A stretch of DNA of 64,000 nt from Curtobacterium pusillum (GTDB lineage Bacteria > Actinomycetota > Actinomycetes > Actinomycetales > Microbacteriaceae). Each line of letters opens with the position of its first letter. Position 1 is the first letter of the stretch. Shown in pieces: positions 42,514 to 50,286 of the stretch. The position numbers and the translations under genes were made by a program. The stretch is from contig NZ_VEIY01000010.1 in the NCBI RefSeq assembly GCF_007680845.1, positions 1-64,000 of the forward strand, read 5' to 3'. A model generated the notes under the pieces. It was not told the DNA's origin. It was given only the letters and a program-made list of their open reading frames with translations, and ran no database searches.

Positions 42514-42840
42514 CTAGCCGCGGAGGGCGTCCATGCGGGCCGAGCGGTGCTCGTCGTCGGTGATCACCCCACGAGCATGCAGGTCGTCGAGTTCGGCGAG
42601 CCGCTGCTCGAGTGACCTCGCCGGTGCCAGGGCGTCGCTCTGCGCCGCCTGGAACGCGAGGTCCTCGGTCAGTGTCAACGGGTTCTGGCCGCGGTTCGCC
42701 ATGCGGGTCGACCGGTGGACCGCGAGCACGATCACGGCGATCATCCCGAGGACGACGATCACGCCGCCGATCATGACGAGCGACCAGACGACGTCGTAGC
42801 CGGCCGGGACCATCGGGTTGTCGGTCTCTTCGAACGCCAT
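42514..42840 (-). CDS. SHOCT-domain single-pass membrane protein
   Basis: A 108-residue protein with one transmembrane helix (about 17-42) and a C-terminal SHOCT domain (LEQRLAELDDLHARGVITDDEHRSARMDAL), a short helix pair found at the ends of many membrane proteins and thought to mediate oligomerisation. ATG 42840 has an excellent GAGGGGG ribosome site. It is followed closely by the DUF6314 gene. Confidence 0.85.
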   Translation of the reverse strand: MAFEETDNPMVPAGYDVVWSLVMIGGVIVVLGMIAVIVLAVHRSTRMANRGQNPLTLTEDLAFQAAQSDALAPARSLEQRLAELDDLHARGVITDDEHRSARMDALRG

Positions 42841-42927
42841 GGTTGCCCCCTCGTGCTCGTTCGGTACCGCGAGCGTAGCGACATCCGCGCCGACGTTCGC
42901 CCCGCCGCTCACGACGGGGTCCGAGGG

Positions 42928-43977
42928 TCACCCGCGCAACGGATCCGACGCCTCGACGTTCGCACCGTCCGCGAACCCGGCCACCAGCTCGCGCAACGCG
43001 TCTTCCGAGGTGTGCCGCGCCTCCCAACCGAGTTCGGACCGCGCGCGGTCCGTCCGCATGACCGGCACCTGCGCCGCGATGTCCACCCACCCGGCGTCCG
43101 TGGGCTGCAGCCGCACGCGCCACGTGAGGGTGACGAGTCCGCGGATGAGCCACATCGGCGCCCGGATCGCACCGAGCATCCCGAACGCCCGTGCGAGCCG
43201 CGGCGGGTTGAGCACCGGTGAGGCCGCGATGTTGAACGCGCCCGCGGCTCGTCGGTCGATCGCCCGCCAGTAGGCGTCGGCGACGTCGTCGGCGTGCACG
43301 GCCTGGAACACGAACGGCAGCGGTAACGGCAGGACGGCCCAGCGCAGCCAGCGGACGATCGACATCGGCACGAGGTGTCCGAGGAAGAGTCCGCGGATCT
43401 CGGCCGCGGCACCGCGCTGGAAGACCAGCCCGGGCCGGAGCCGCGTCACGACGATGTCCGGGTGTGCTGCCGCGAACTCGTCCATCGCGGCCTCGTTCGC
43501 GGCCTTGTGGACGGAGTAGGTCGCCGTCGGGATCCCGTCGGCGGGCCAGGACTCGTCGACCGGCGTCCGCTTCCCGTCGACGTCCACGCCCCGGTAGGTC
43601 CCCACCGAGGACGCGACGACGACCTGCGGCACACCGGCCCGGGCGACCGCCTCGAGCACGGCGGCGGTCCCGACGACGTTCGTCCGGTGCTGCGCGGGGA
43701 TGTCGTGCGTGGGCTGCAGCGCCCAGGCGAGGTGCACGACGGCGTCGGCACCGCGGAACACCGCGGTCAGCTCGTCGACGGCGGTGCGTCCGCCGACGTC
43801 GACGGCGTGCCAGACGGCGACGTCGTACGGCGCGACCCGGGCGTCCGGCAGGCGACGGGCGACTCCGACGACCTGCAGGCCGCTGCCGTCCCCGGCGCCC
43901 TCGAGGCGCGCGGCCGCGAGCCGCCGGAGCACGGCCGTCCCGACGTTCCCGGTGGCGCCGACCACCGCGACGCGCAT
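42928..43977 (-). CDS. NAD-dependent epimerase/dehydratase (extended SDR)
   Basis: A 349-residue extended short-chain dehydrogenase with nucleotide loop VAVVGATGNVGTAVLRRL (3-20) and an active-site YSVHK (near 155) preceded by Ser in VVASSVGTY. It resembles nucleotide-sugar epimerases and dihydroflavonol/sterol reductase-like proteins without a specific match. Start ATG 43977, 16 bases downstream of the zinc dehydrogenase gene, so the two may be co-transcribed. Confidence 0.87.
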   Translation of the reverse strand: MRVAVVGATGNVGTAVLRRLAAARLEGAGDGSGLQVVGVARRLPDARVAPYDVAVWHAVDVGGRTAVDELTAVFRGADAVVHLAWALQPTHDIPAQHRTNVVGTAAVLEAVARAGVPQVVVASSVGTYRGVDVDGKRTPVDESWPADGIPTATYSVHKAANEAAMDEFAAAHPDIVVTRLRPGLVFQRGAAAEIRGLFLGHLVPMSIVRWLRWAVLPLPLPFVFQAVHADDVADAYWRAIDRRAAGAFNIAASPVLNPPRLARAFGMLGAIRAPMWLIRGLVTLTWRVRLQPTDAGWVDIAAQVPVMRTDRARSELGWEARHTSEDALRELVAGFADGANVEASDPLRG

Positions 43978-43993
43978 CAGCCCACCGCCCGCA

Positions 43994-45184
43994 TCAGGCC
44001 GCGGCCAGTGCCGGGTCGAGCACGACCTTGACGCAGCCGTCCTGCTTCTTCTGGAACACCTCGTACATGTGCGGGGCGTCCTCGAGCGAGACCCGGTGCG
44101 TCGTGAGGTCGAGCGTCCCGAGCGGGTCCGACGGGTCCTCGACGAGCGGCATGATGTCGTCGATCCAGCGCTTCACGTTGCACTGTCCCTCGCGGATGGT
44201 GATCTGCTTGTCGAACAGGGTCATCATCGGCATCGGGTCGGCCATGCCGCCGTAGACGCCGGAGAGCGACACCGTTCCGCCGCGGCGGACGAGGTCGATC
44301 GCGGCGTGCACGGCGGCGAGCCGGTCGACGCCGGCGGTCTCGATCGCCTTCTGCGCGAGCTTGTCGGGCAGGAGTCCGGCGGCCCGCTGGGCGAACCCGG
44401 CGACGGGGTTGCCGTGCGCCTCCATGCCGACCGCGTCGACGACCCCGTCCGGGCCGCGCCCGTCGGTCAGGTCGACGAGCTGCGGGACCACGTCCTTCGT
44501 GAGGTCGAACACCTCGGCGCCGTGCTTCGCGCCGAGGTCGCGTCGGACCTCCTCCGGGTCGACCGCGAGCACCCGGTAGCCGAGGTGTGCACCGATCCGC
44601 GCGGCGAACTGTCCGACGGGGCCGAGGCCGAGGACGGCGAGCGTCCCGCCCTCGGGGACGTTCGCGTACTGCACGGCCTGCCAGGCGGTCGGCAGGATGT
44701 CGCTGAGGAAGAGCCACTGGTCGTCCGGGCCGGACTCCGGCACGACGATGGGGCCGTAGTCGGCGTGCGGGACGCGGAGGTACTCGGCCTGGCCGCCGGG
44801 CACCTGGCCGTACATCTTCGTGTACCCGAAGAGCGAGGCGCCGGTGCCGTACTCGGTCACCTGCGTCGTCTCGCACTGCGACTGCAGGCCGTGCTGGCAC
44901 ATCCAGCAGTGGCCACAGGAGATGTTGAAGGGGATGACGACGCGGTCGCCGACCTTGAGGTTCGTCACGCCGGAGCCGACCTCCTCGACGATGCCCATCG
45001 GCTCGTGTCCGAGCACGTCACCCTTGTCGATGTACGGGCCGAGGACCCGGTACAGGTGCAGGTCGGACCCGCAGATCGCGGTGGAGGTGATCCGCACGAT
45101 CGCGTCGGTCGGTTCCTGGATGGTCGGGTCGGGGACGGTCTCGACGGACACCTTCTCGGTGCCCTGCCAGGTCAGTGCGCGCAC
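43994..45184 (-). CDS. Zinc-dependent alcohol dehydrogenase, glutathione-independent formaldehyde dehydrogenase-like
   Basis: A 396-residue medium-chain dehydrogenase. Catalytic zinc ligands are in TAICGSDLHLY and GHEPMGIVEEVG; the structural zinc loop is CGHCWMCQHGLQSQCE; NAD binding is GLGPVGQFAARIGAHLG. Length and the long insertion (GYTKMYGQVPGGQAEYLRVPHADYGP) match the glutathione-independent formaldehyde dehydrogenase branch (FdhA-like), distinct from the 347-residue AdhP type at 53141. It may detoxify formaldehyde or another small aldehyde. Followed by an NAD-dependent epimerase-like gene. Confidence 0.87.
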   Translation of the reverse strand: MRALTWQGTEKVSVETVPDPTIQEPTDAIVRITSTAICGSDLHLYRVLGPYIDKGDVLGHEPMGIVEEVGSGVTNLKVGDRVVIPFNISCGHCWMCQHGLQSQCETTQVTEYGTGASLFGYTKMYGQVPGGQAEYLRVPHADYGPIVVPESGPDDQWLFLSDILPTAWQAVQYANVPEGGTLAVLGLGPVGQFAARIGAHLGYRVLAVDPEEVRRDLGAKHGAEVFDLTKDVVPQLVDLTDGRGPDGVVDAVGMEAHGNPVAGFAQRAAGLLPDKLAQKAIETAGVDRLAAVHAAIDLVRRGGTVSLSGVYGGMADPMPMMTLFDKQITIREGQCNVKRWIDDIMPLVEDPSDPLGTLDLTTHRVSLEDAPHMYEVFQKKQDGCVKVVLDPALAAA

Positions 45185-45321
45185 GTCGCGTTCCTCTCGT
45201 CGTGGTTCTCAGCCGGCCGGGGAGGCGCGGCTCGTCTCCCCCACGTCGGTACCCGCCCGACCCGTGGCGCGTTCACAGCCCCGTCCGCTCCGCGCGCTGT
45301 CGTGCGCCACGCTGCGAACCG

Positions 45322-46221
45322 CTACCGGAGGGCGACCGGGTCGTCGAGGACGGCGCGGAGCACCGCCCCGTGCTCGGTGCGATCGCCCGGTCCTGCGCTT
45401 CCGGCGAGCATGATGAGGGACTTCCAGAGGGCCCACCCCCTGGCGCGTGCCCACGTGTCGGCGTCGAGTCCGACGGCCTCGCGGAACGCTCCTCGCGCGG
45501 GTCCGTCGAGGAACGTCCACGCGAGCACGAGGTCGCTCGCCGGGTCGCCGACGCCGCACGTGCCGAAGTCGATGAGGGCGGTCAGCCGCCCCTCGTCGTC
45601 GACCAGCAGGTTGCCCGGTGCGACGTCACCGTGGAACCAGACACCGGGGCCCGTCCACGCCGAGGCCGTGGCGTCCGCCCAGACCCGCTCGCAGGCCGCG
45701 CGGTCGACGGCGTCCCTGAGGTGGTCGAGCGCCGCCACCACCTCGGCGGCGTAGGACGACGGGTGGGCACCGCGGTGGAACGAGTGCGCCCCCGCGACCG
45801 GACCGTCGCCGGACGGGATCGCCCGCAGCTGCCGGAGCACCGCTCCGACGTCGCCGGCGAACCGCACCCGATCGAGATCGACGGCCCGGTGCGCCACCGT
45901 GCCGTCGATCCACCGCCGGACCGACCACGGGAAGGGGTACCCCACGTCGGGGACGCCCAGCCCGACCGGTTCCGGCACCGCCACGTCGAGCCGAGCCGCC
46001 AGGTACGGCAGGACCCGCTGCTCCTTCTCGACCGCGGCCACGTACCCGGCCGCACTCGGCAGTCGGACCGACAGCTCGGTCCCCAGCCGGTACGTCCGGT
46101 TGTCCCACCCCTGCGGATCGACCTCTCGCACCGGCAGTCCGGACCACCGCGGGAACTGCGCGGCCACGAGCCGTTCCACGAGTGCGGCGTCGATCAGGGG
46201 GCGGGGCACCTCGGTGTGCAT
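45322..46221 (-). CDS. Aminoglycoside phosphotransferase-fold kinase (APH family)
   Basis: A 299-residue small-molecule kinase fold. The ATP loop region RTYRLGTELSVRLP, the catalytic loop WFHGDVAPGNLLVDDEGRL (HGDxxxxN) and the metal motif LIDFGTCGVGDPASDL (IDFG) are intact. Family members phosphorylate aminoglycosides, macrolides, homoserine, choline or other hydroxylated compounds. Chromosomal single-gene context with native base composition argues for a metabolic or generic role; antibiotic resistance is not implied. ATG 46221 lies 22 bases from the divergent NTF2-like gene start. Confidence 0.85.
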   Translation of the reverse strand: MHTEVPRPLIDAALVERLVAAQFPRWSGLPVREVDPQGWDNRTYRLGTELSVRLPSAAGYVAAVEKEQRVLPYLAARLDVAVPEPVGLGVPDVGYPFPWSVRRWIDGTVAHRAVDLDRVRFAGDVGAVLRQLRAIPSGDGPVAGAHSFHRGAHPSSYAAEVVAALDHLRDAVDRAACERVWADATASAWTGPGVWFHGDVAPGNLLVDDEGRLTALIDFGTCGVGDPASDLVLAWTFLDGPARGAFREAVGLDADTWARARGWALWKSLIMLAGSAGPGDRTEHGAVLRAVLDDPVALR

Positions 46222-46243
46222 GCCGCCAGGTTAGGCTCCGCCC

Positions 46244-46624
46244 ATGACCACGGTGTCCGAGCTGTTGACCGCCAACCTCCACGACGTGTTCGGGAACCGC
46301 GACGCCGCGTCCCGCCGTGCCGCGATCGAGCGCACCTACTCGCCCGACGTGACCTTCACCGACCCGGACGCGACGGTCGTCGGCTGGGACGCCCTCGCGC
46401 AGAAGGCCGCCGAGCTCCTCGATCAGGCACCGGGCGCGTTCCAGTTCGTCGAGGAGGGTCGGCGCTACGTCTCCGCCACCCACGGTGCACTCGCGTGGGG
46501 GTTCGGTCCCGTCGGTGACCCTGTCGTGCGCGGCGTCGACGTCGTGGAGGTGCGCGACGGACGCATCGTGGCGCTCACGACGGTCCTCGCCGAGCAGTCC
46601 GAGCAGACCGAGCAGACCGACTAG
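46244..46624 (+). CDS. SnoaL/NTF2-like domain protein
   Basis: A 126-residue cone-fold protein of the SnoaL-like/nuclear transport factor 2 superfamily, with YSPDVTFTDPDATVVGWDAL and RYVSATHGALAWGFGP typical of the strand pattern. It could be a small hydrolase, isomerase or binding protein. The C terminus has a short EQSEQTEQTD repeat. Start ATG 46244, divergent from the APH-type gene with only a 22-base gap, so promoters must overlap coding sequence or be leaderless. Confidence 0.8.
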   Translation: MTTVSELLTANLHDVFGNRDAASRRAAIERTYSPDVTFTDPDATVVGWDALAQKAAELLDQAPGAFQFVEEGRRYVSATHGALAWGFGPVGDPVVRGVDVVEVRDGRIVALTTVLAEQSEQTEQTD

Positions 46625-46630
46625 GCGTCG

Positions 46631-47278
46631 TCAGCCGCGCAGTCGGTCGCGCTCTGCAGGGGGCAGGTGCTCCGTCGCCGTCGACCGCGCCGCCGGCGTG
46701 AGGAACCGACCGCTCCGCTCGAGGAACGCCACGAGCGCGGCTTCCGACGCCCGCTTCCCGGTGTCCCGCAGGACCCAGCCCAGCGCGGACTGCACGACCT
46801 CGTTGCGCTCCCGCACGAGCCGCCCCGCGATGGCGAGCGGTACCTCGGCGTCGCCCTGCTTCGCGAACGCCAGGGTCGCGACGACGGCGATCCGTCGCAC
46901 CATCGCCACGTCCGACTTCGCCAGCGCGAACAGCGGCCCGGTCGAGGCGCCGACGAGGGGCGCCCCCACGAGCTCCTCCGCCGCGAGGTCGACCAGCACG
47001 GGGTCCTCGAACCGTTCGGCCTTCGCCGCAGCCAGGTACTCGTCGGTGAGCTCCGGGTCCGCCCGCTCGCGCATCGCCTGGACGAGCAGCAGCACGGCCA
47101 CGAGTCGTGCGCCGGCGTCCTCGCTCCACAGCAGTGCCGACCGCTCCCCCTCGTCGAGGTCCGCGAACCGGCGAGCGACCCGGCGGGCCGCCGGGACGTC
47201 ACCGGACGTCCGTGCGAACGCCGCGAGCACGGCCTCAGCGTCCGCCGACTCCCGTCCGCCGCTCCGGGTGCCCGTCAC
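46631..47278 (-). CDS. DNA alkylation repair (AlkD-like) HEAT protein
   Basis: A 215-residue alpha-alpha repeat protein related to the AlkD family of DNA glycosylases that excise bulky N3/N7 alkylated bases without base flipping. Helical HEAT-like repeats run the full length, and ALGWVLRDTGKRASEAALVAFLE carries the Trp and Asp characteristic of the active-site repeat. It lacks some upstream repeats of full-length AlkD. GTG 47278 overlaps the TauE stop by GTGA, so it is co-transcribed with the exporter. Confidence 0.75.
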   Translation of the reverse strand: MTGTRSGGRESADAEAVLAAFARTSGDVPAARRVARRFADLDEGERSALLWSEDAGARLVAVLLLVQAMRERADPELTDEYLAAAKAERFEDPVLVDLAAEELVGAPLVGASTGPLFALAKSDVAMVRRIAVVATLAFAKQGDAEVPLAIAGRLVRERNEVVQSALGWVLRDTGKRASEAALVAFLERSGRFLTPAARSTATEHLPPAERDRLRG

Positions 47279-48078
47279 GCGACCTCCCCGTCCGTCGCGC
47301 CGGACCGGGGCACGGCCCGGCGACCGCGGACCAGGACGATCACCGCGACCACCACCAGGAACGCGGCGAAGAGCCAGGTGCCCACCTGCGGATCGACGAG
47401 GCGGGCGATCCACGCGCCTCCCGGGGAGCACACGGCGGCGGTGATCCCCACGGTCAGACCGACGCGCAGGTCCACCGCTCGCCGGCGGAGGTTCGCGACC
47501 GTCCCGGAGACCGACGTCGGCACCATCGTCAGCAGCGACGTCCCCTTCGCCAGCAGGTCACCGGCGCCGAGCACGACCTCGAGCCCCGGCACGATGACGA
47601 CGCCACCACCGACCCCGACGAGCCCGGACAGCACGCCGGAGAGGAGCCCGAGCAGCAGCAGGACGACCGCCTCGAGCACCCCGAAGTGCACGTCGCCGCC
47701 CCGCGACGGGACCGACGTGGACAGCGAGACGAGCACGACCACGATGAACCCGACGAAGATCCACGGGAGCACCCGGAGCGGCAGCGCCCGCAGCAGCCGG
47801 GCGCCGATCGGGGCTCCGACGACGCTCCCGACCGCGAGGGTCAGCGCTGCGGCCCAGTGCACCTCGCCCTGCACGGCGTAGGTGACGGCGCCGACCACGG
47901 CCGCGGGGGCGATCGCCACGAGGGACGTGGCCGAGGCCCGGCGCTGGTCGAGGTGCAGGAAGGCCATGAGCGCGGGCACGACGATCACGCCACCGCCGAC
48001 TCCGAAGAGGCCGGACAGCACACCGGCGACGATCCCGATCGCCACCAGCACGAGCACCCGTCCGCCGCGCTTCTCCAC
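47275..48078 (-). CDS. TauE/SafE (sulfite/organic anion) exporter family protein
   Basis: A 267-residue membrane protein with about eight helices made of two homologous halves, each starting with the same motif: GVLSGLFGVGGGVIVVPAL (about 18-36) and GVLSGLVGVGGGVVIVPGL (about 148-166). TauE/SafE proteins export sulfite, sulfoacetate or other organic anions across the membrane. GTG 48078. It is preceded by a structured intergenic region and a candidate Cys-containing leader peptide, which is suggestive of sulfur-linked control. The AlkD-like gene follows with overlap. Confidence 0.9.
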   Translation of the reverse strand: MEKRGGRVLVLVAIGIVAGVLSGLFGVGGGVIVVPALMAFLHLDQRRASATSLVAIAPAAVVGAVTYAVQGEVHWAAALTLAVGSVVGAPIGARLLRALPLRVLPWIFVGFIVVVLVSLSTSVPSRGGDVHFGVLEAVVLLLLGLLSGVLSGLVGVGGGVVIVPGLEVVLGAGDLLAKGTSLLTMVPTSVSGTVANLRRRAVDLRVGLTVGITAAVCSPGGAWIARLVDPQVGTWLFAAFLVVVAVIVLVRGRRAVPRSGATDGEVA

Positions 48079-48113
48079 CCGCCAAGGCTAGCCGCGCCCG
48101 CGCGGAGCCCGGG

Positions 48114-48152
48114 TCAGCGGCAGTGCAGCGCCGACGTCTGCACGTGGAACAT
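48114..48152 (-). CDS. Candidate leader peptide (12 aa) before the TauE gene
   Basis: An ATG-to-stop frame encoding MFHVQTSALHCR ends 35 bases before the TauE start. The HV-x(n)-SAL-x-CR ending resembles the short Cys-containing leader peptides reported upstream of sulfur genes in actinobacteria, where Cys codons sense cysteinyl-tRNA supply. No clear ribosome site is seen, so it could be leaderless or spurious. The peptide lies at the 3' end of the structured region. Confidence 0.3.
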   Translation of the reverse strand: MFHVQTSALHCR

Positions 48153-48405
48153 CAGCGGACAGCACCGAGGCTGGTGCCGGGGCCAGCACATCGCCGGGTG
48201 GTTGCCCCGGGCAAGGTTGAAGCCCACCACCGCAGCAACGGTGATGGGCTTCGAATTGCTCTCCGAGTGGAGTGCCAACGGGACCAGAGACGTCCCGAGC
48301 GCGAACGCTCGGGACCGGCATACGCGAGCCCCCTCGCGCATGCACCCTCGGCACTTCCGCTCCTCGTGTCCGCCGGCGCTGACACCGGAGCGGAGGGACT
48401 GAGAC
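48153..48405 (-). ncRNA. Candidate structured RNA / leader between the M23 peptidase and TauE genes
   Basis: About 250 bases can fold into successive stem-loops on the minus strand. One is a 13-bp stem at 48219-48252 (8-base loop), and another is 10 bp at 48292-48315 with a UUCG loop. A third, about 11 bp, is near 48319-48344, and a fourth is a nested stem near 48359-48395. Two stems contain a pair that is G-U on the minus strand but would be A-C on the plus strand, favouring minus-strand RNA. It could be a long 5' leader of TauE, a 3' UTR fragment of the peptidase mRNA or an independent RNA. No known riboswitch consensus matched by eye. Confidence 0.45.
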
Positions 48406-48409
48406 GGGC

Positions 48410-48437
48410 GGCCCGCACTCCTGACCGAGTGCGGGCC
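48410..48437 (-). terminator. Hairpin 3' of the M23 peptidase gene
   Basis: An 11-bp perfect inverted repeat (GGCCCGCACTC / GAGTGCGGGCC) with a 6-base loop, 25 bases past the peptidase stop codon. There is no T tract. Probably the transcript end of the peptidase gene. Confidence 0.55.
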
Positions 48438-48462
48438 GTTCACCAGCCGATCACGCAGACGA

Positions 48463-49656
48463 TCAGCGGAAGTGCAGCGTCTTCAACGGGTCGACCAGCG
48501 TCCCGCCCTGCCGCACCTCGACGTGCACGTGTGGCCCCGTCGACTGCCCTGTGTTGCCCGACTTCGCGATCTGGGTCTTCGCGGTGACGACCTGCCCCTG
48601 CTTCACCTGGAGCACGCTGAGGTGCGCGGTGAGCACCGTCGTCATGCCGTAGGTCACGACGACGTAGTTGCCGTACGAGGCGTTGTTCGCGACGACGCTC
48701 GTGACCTTCCCGGTGGCCGAGGCGTACACCGGCGTGCCCGTCCCCACGGCGGCGTCGGTGCCCTGGTGGTAGCGCGGCACGTGCCCGGCGCCCCGGTCGT
48801 CGCCGAACTTGCCGGAGATCTTGGTGCTCTCGACGGGCCAGAGGAGCCCGGACACCGGCCGCGTCGACCAGGACCGGGTGTCGGTCTTGCCGTAGAGCAC
48901 GACGTTGTTGTCGACCTGGACGAGCAGCTGTCCGGCGCCGGCCCGGCTGGTGTTCGTCGCCCACAGCGCCTTGCCCTGGGCGGAGTACACGACGAGGTTG
49001 CCGTCCTTCTGCACGGACGTGTACGCGTTGTAGTTCCGGATCGTGGTGGTCGTCAGCCAGGCGACGGCGCCGTTGAGCCGCTGCACGAGCATCCCGTTGC
49101 CCATCATCGTCAGCGTCCGCGCGTTGGACGCGTCGGCGCGGAGCGTGGTGCCGGGCAGGATGACGTTCCCGGCCGGGACGCGGTCCTGGTACGAGGACCA
49201 GTTGACGATCGCGCTGGTGCCGGCGAAGAGCGCCATGGTGCCGTCGCCGCGGACGTCGAAGCGCGTGGACTGCGCGGTGCCGGCGGCGGACCAGCGGGCG
49301 AGCCGCTTGCCGTTCCGCATGATGTCGAGGGCGCGGTTCTTGCCGATCACGGCGACGGCGCCCGGTTGGTTCGGCGTGTTCGACGCCCACAGCACCACGT
49401 TGCCGATGCCGTACTCGACGAGGTTGCCGTCGCCCTGCAGCACGAGCCGGAACTGCCCGTTCGGCGAGGTCACGGAGTCACCGGGGTTGAGCGTGGTGCC
49501 GGCGGGCGCGGAGCCCGTGTGGACGACCGGGGCCGCGGCCGAGGCGGGCTGCGCCAGCCCGACCAGTGCACCGGCTGCGACGGCGAGTGCTGCGACGGCT
49601 GCCGCGATGCGTGGGAGGCGCCCTGCGCGCGCGACGGTCGACGGTGTGGTGGTCAT
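48463..49656 (-). CDS. Secreted B-lectin plus M23 (LytM) peptidase
   Basis: A 397-residue exported protein. The signal peptide (1-40) ends PASA-AAP. Residues about 50-260 form bulb-type mannose-binding lectin repeats, with the QxDxNxVxY signature visible as LQGDGNLVEY and QKDGNLVVY and the WASNT/WATNT closing motif. Residues about 270-397 are a LytM/M23 zinc endopeptidase with ligands H297 and D301 in HQGTD and H376/H378 in HVHVE. It should cleave peptidoglycan cross-bridges outside the cell, the lectin part binding wall or foreign glycan. A nested hairpin lies in its 5' leader. Confidence 0.92.
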   Translation of the reverse strand: MTTTPSTVARAGRLPRIAAAVAALAVAAGALVGLAQPASAAAPVVHTGSAPAGTTLNPGDSVTSPNGQFRLVLQGDGNLVEYGIGNVVLWASNTPNQPGAVAVIGKNRALDIMRNGKRLARWSAAGTAQSTRFDVRGDGTMALFAGTSAIVNWSSYQDRVPAGNVILPGTTLRADASNARTLTMMGNGMLVQRLNGAVAWLTTTTIRNYNAYTSVQKDGNLVVYSAQGKALWATNTSRAGAGQLLVQVDNNVVLYGKTDTRSWSTRPVSGLLWPVESTKISGKFGDDRGAGHVPRYHQGTDAAVGTGTPVYASATGKVTSVVANNASYGNYVVVTYGMTTVLTAHLSVLQVKQGQVVTAKTQIAKSGNTGQSTGPHVHVEVRQGGTLVDPLKTLHFR

Positions 49657-49695
49657 GGATCCCCTGCCCTGGAACCGGCCGTGCCCCTGCGCGAC

Positions 49696-49730
49696 CGTTC
49701 GGCAGCACGCCCGGTGCGCGCCGCCGAACG
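49696..49730 (-). promoter_or_regulatory. Nested hairpin in the 5' leader of the M23 gene
   Basis: CGTTCGGC (49696-49703) pairs with GCCGAACG (49723-49730) and encloses a second stem GCAC/GTGC. It lies 40-74 bases upstream of the peptidase start. It could be a regulatory leader structure, an operator or an upstream attenuator. Confidence 0.35.
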
Positions 49731-49809
49731 ATGTTCACCTTTCCGTGCCGGGGTGCACAACCCCCTTGACAGGGTGGGGAGAACCCCAGTTCCAGGGGCA
49801 AGCGGCGTG

Positions 49810-50286
49810 TCACGCGGTCTGGAAGAACTCCTTCGGGCACTCGAGCAGCGCCTCGAGCTTGCGGAAGGACTGCTTCCAGCCGGCGATGTTCATGTCGCGC
49901 ATGACCTCGGGGAACGGCCCCTGGGTGAGGGTGACGATCGTGCCGTCGCCGTCCTCGGCGAACTCGAGCGTGAGGGACAGCGGCGTGCCGTCCTCGATGC
50001 CGGGGATGCCGTGCGCGACCTGGGTCCCGATGATGACCCGGTTCTCCTCGATCTCCTGCAGGGTGCTGGTGACGGGCGAGGACCACTCCGGGTTGTCGTT
50101 GCTCACCATGGTGAGGTTCCACGCGCCGCCGACGCGGGCGTCGACCTCGACGGTCGCGACGGGGACGTGGAAGCCGAGCGGCCCGAACCACAGCGCGAGC
50201 ATCGCCGGGTCGACGAAGGCCTGGTAGACGTCGGCCACCGGGTACGCGAACCGGTGCGTGGTGTGGGCGGTGAACTGTTCGGTCAT
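49810..50286 (-). CDS. SRPBCC (AHSA1-like) domain protein
   Basis: A 158-residue START/AHSA1-like lipid- or ligand-binding fold protein (ALWFGPLGFHVPVATVEVDARVGGAWNL near 35-62, LTQGPFPEVMRDMNIAGWKQSFRKLEALL at the C terminus). Such proteins are very often encoded next to an ArsR regulator. ATG 50286 overlaps the ArsR stop as ATGA, forming one operon. Function unknown; it may bind a hydrophobic ligand or act as a stress chaperone. Confidence 0.87.
   Translation of the reverse strand: MTEQFTAHTTHRFAYPVADVYQAFVDPAMLALWFGPLGFHVPVATVEVDARVGGAWNLTMVSNDNPEWSSPVTSTLQEIEENRVIIGTQVAHGIPGIEDGTPLSLTLEFAEDGDGTIVTLTQGPFPEVMRDMNIAGWKQSFRKLEALLECPKEFFQTA

Noticed and set aside
45322..46221. Aminoglycoside-phosphotransferase-like gene as an acquired resistance determinant
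   Set aside because: Base composition and context are native, no mobile element adjoins it, and the APH fold is used for many non-antibiotic substrates.
48170..48250. Resemblance to SAM-IV or cobalamin riboswitch cores (TGCCCCGGG; CCGCAGCAACGGTGA)
   Set aside because: Only short GC-rich words match; the conserved flanking elements of those riboswitches are missing and the plus strand has no downstream gene to control.
48114..48443. A 109-codon Cys-rich open frame ending NHPAMCWPRHQPRCC...SALHCR that looks at first like a RiPP precursor
   Set aside because: No modification enzyme, protease or exporter of RiPP type nearby; the frame crosses the terminator hairpin and the strong stem-loops, and its 5' part has no ribosome site. 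Better explained as translation of a structured RNA region, with at most a 12-codon leader at its end.
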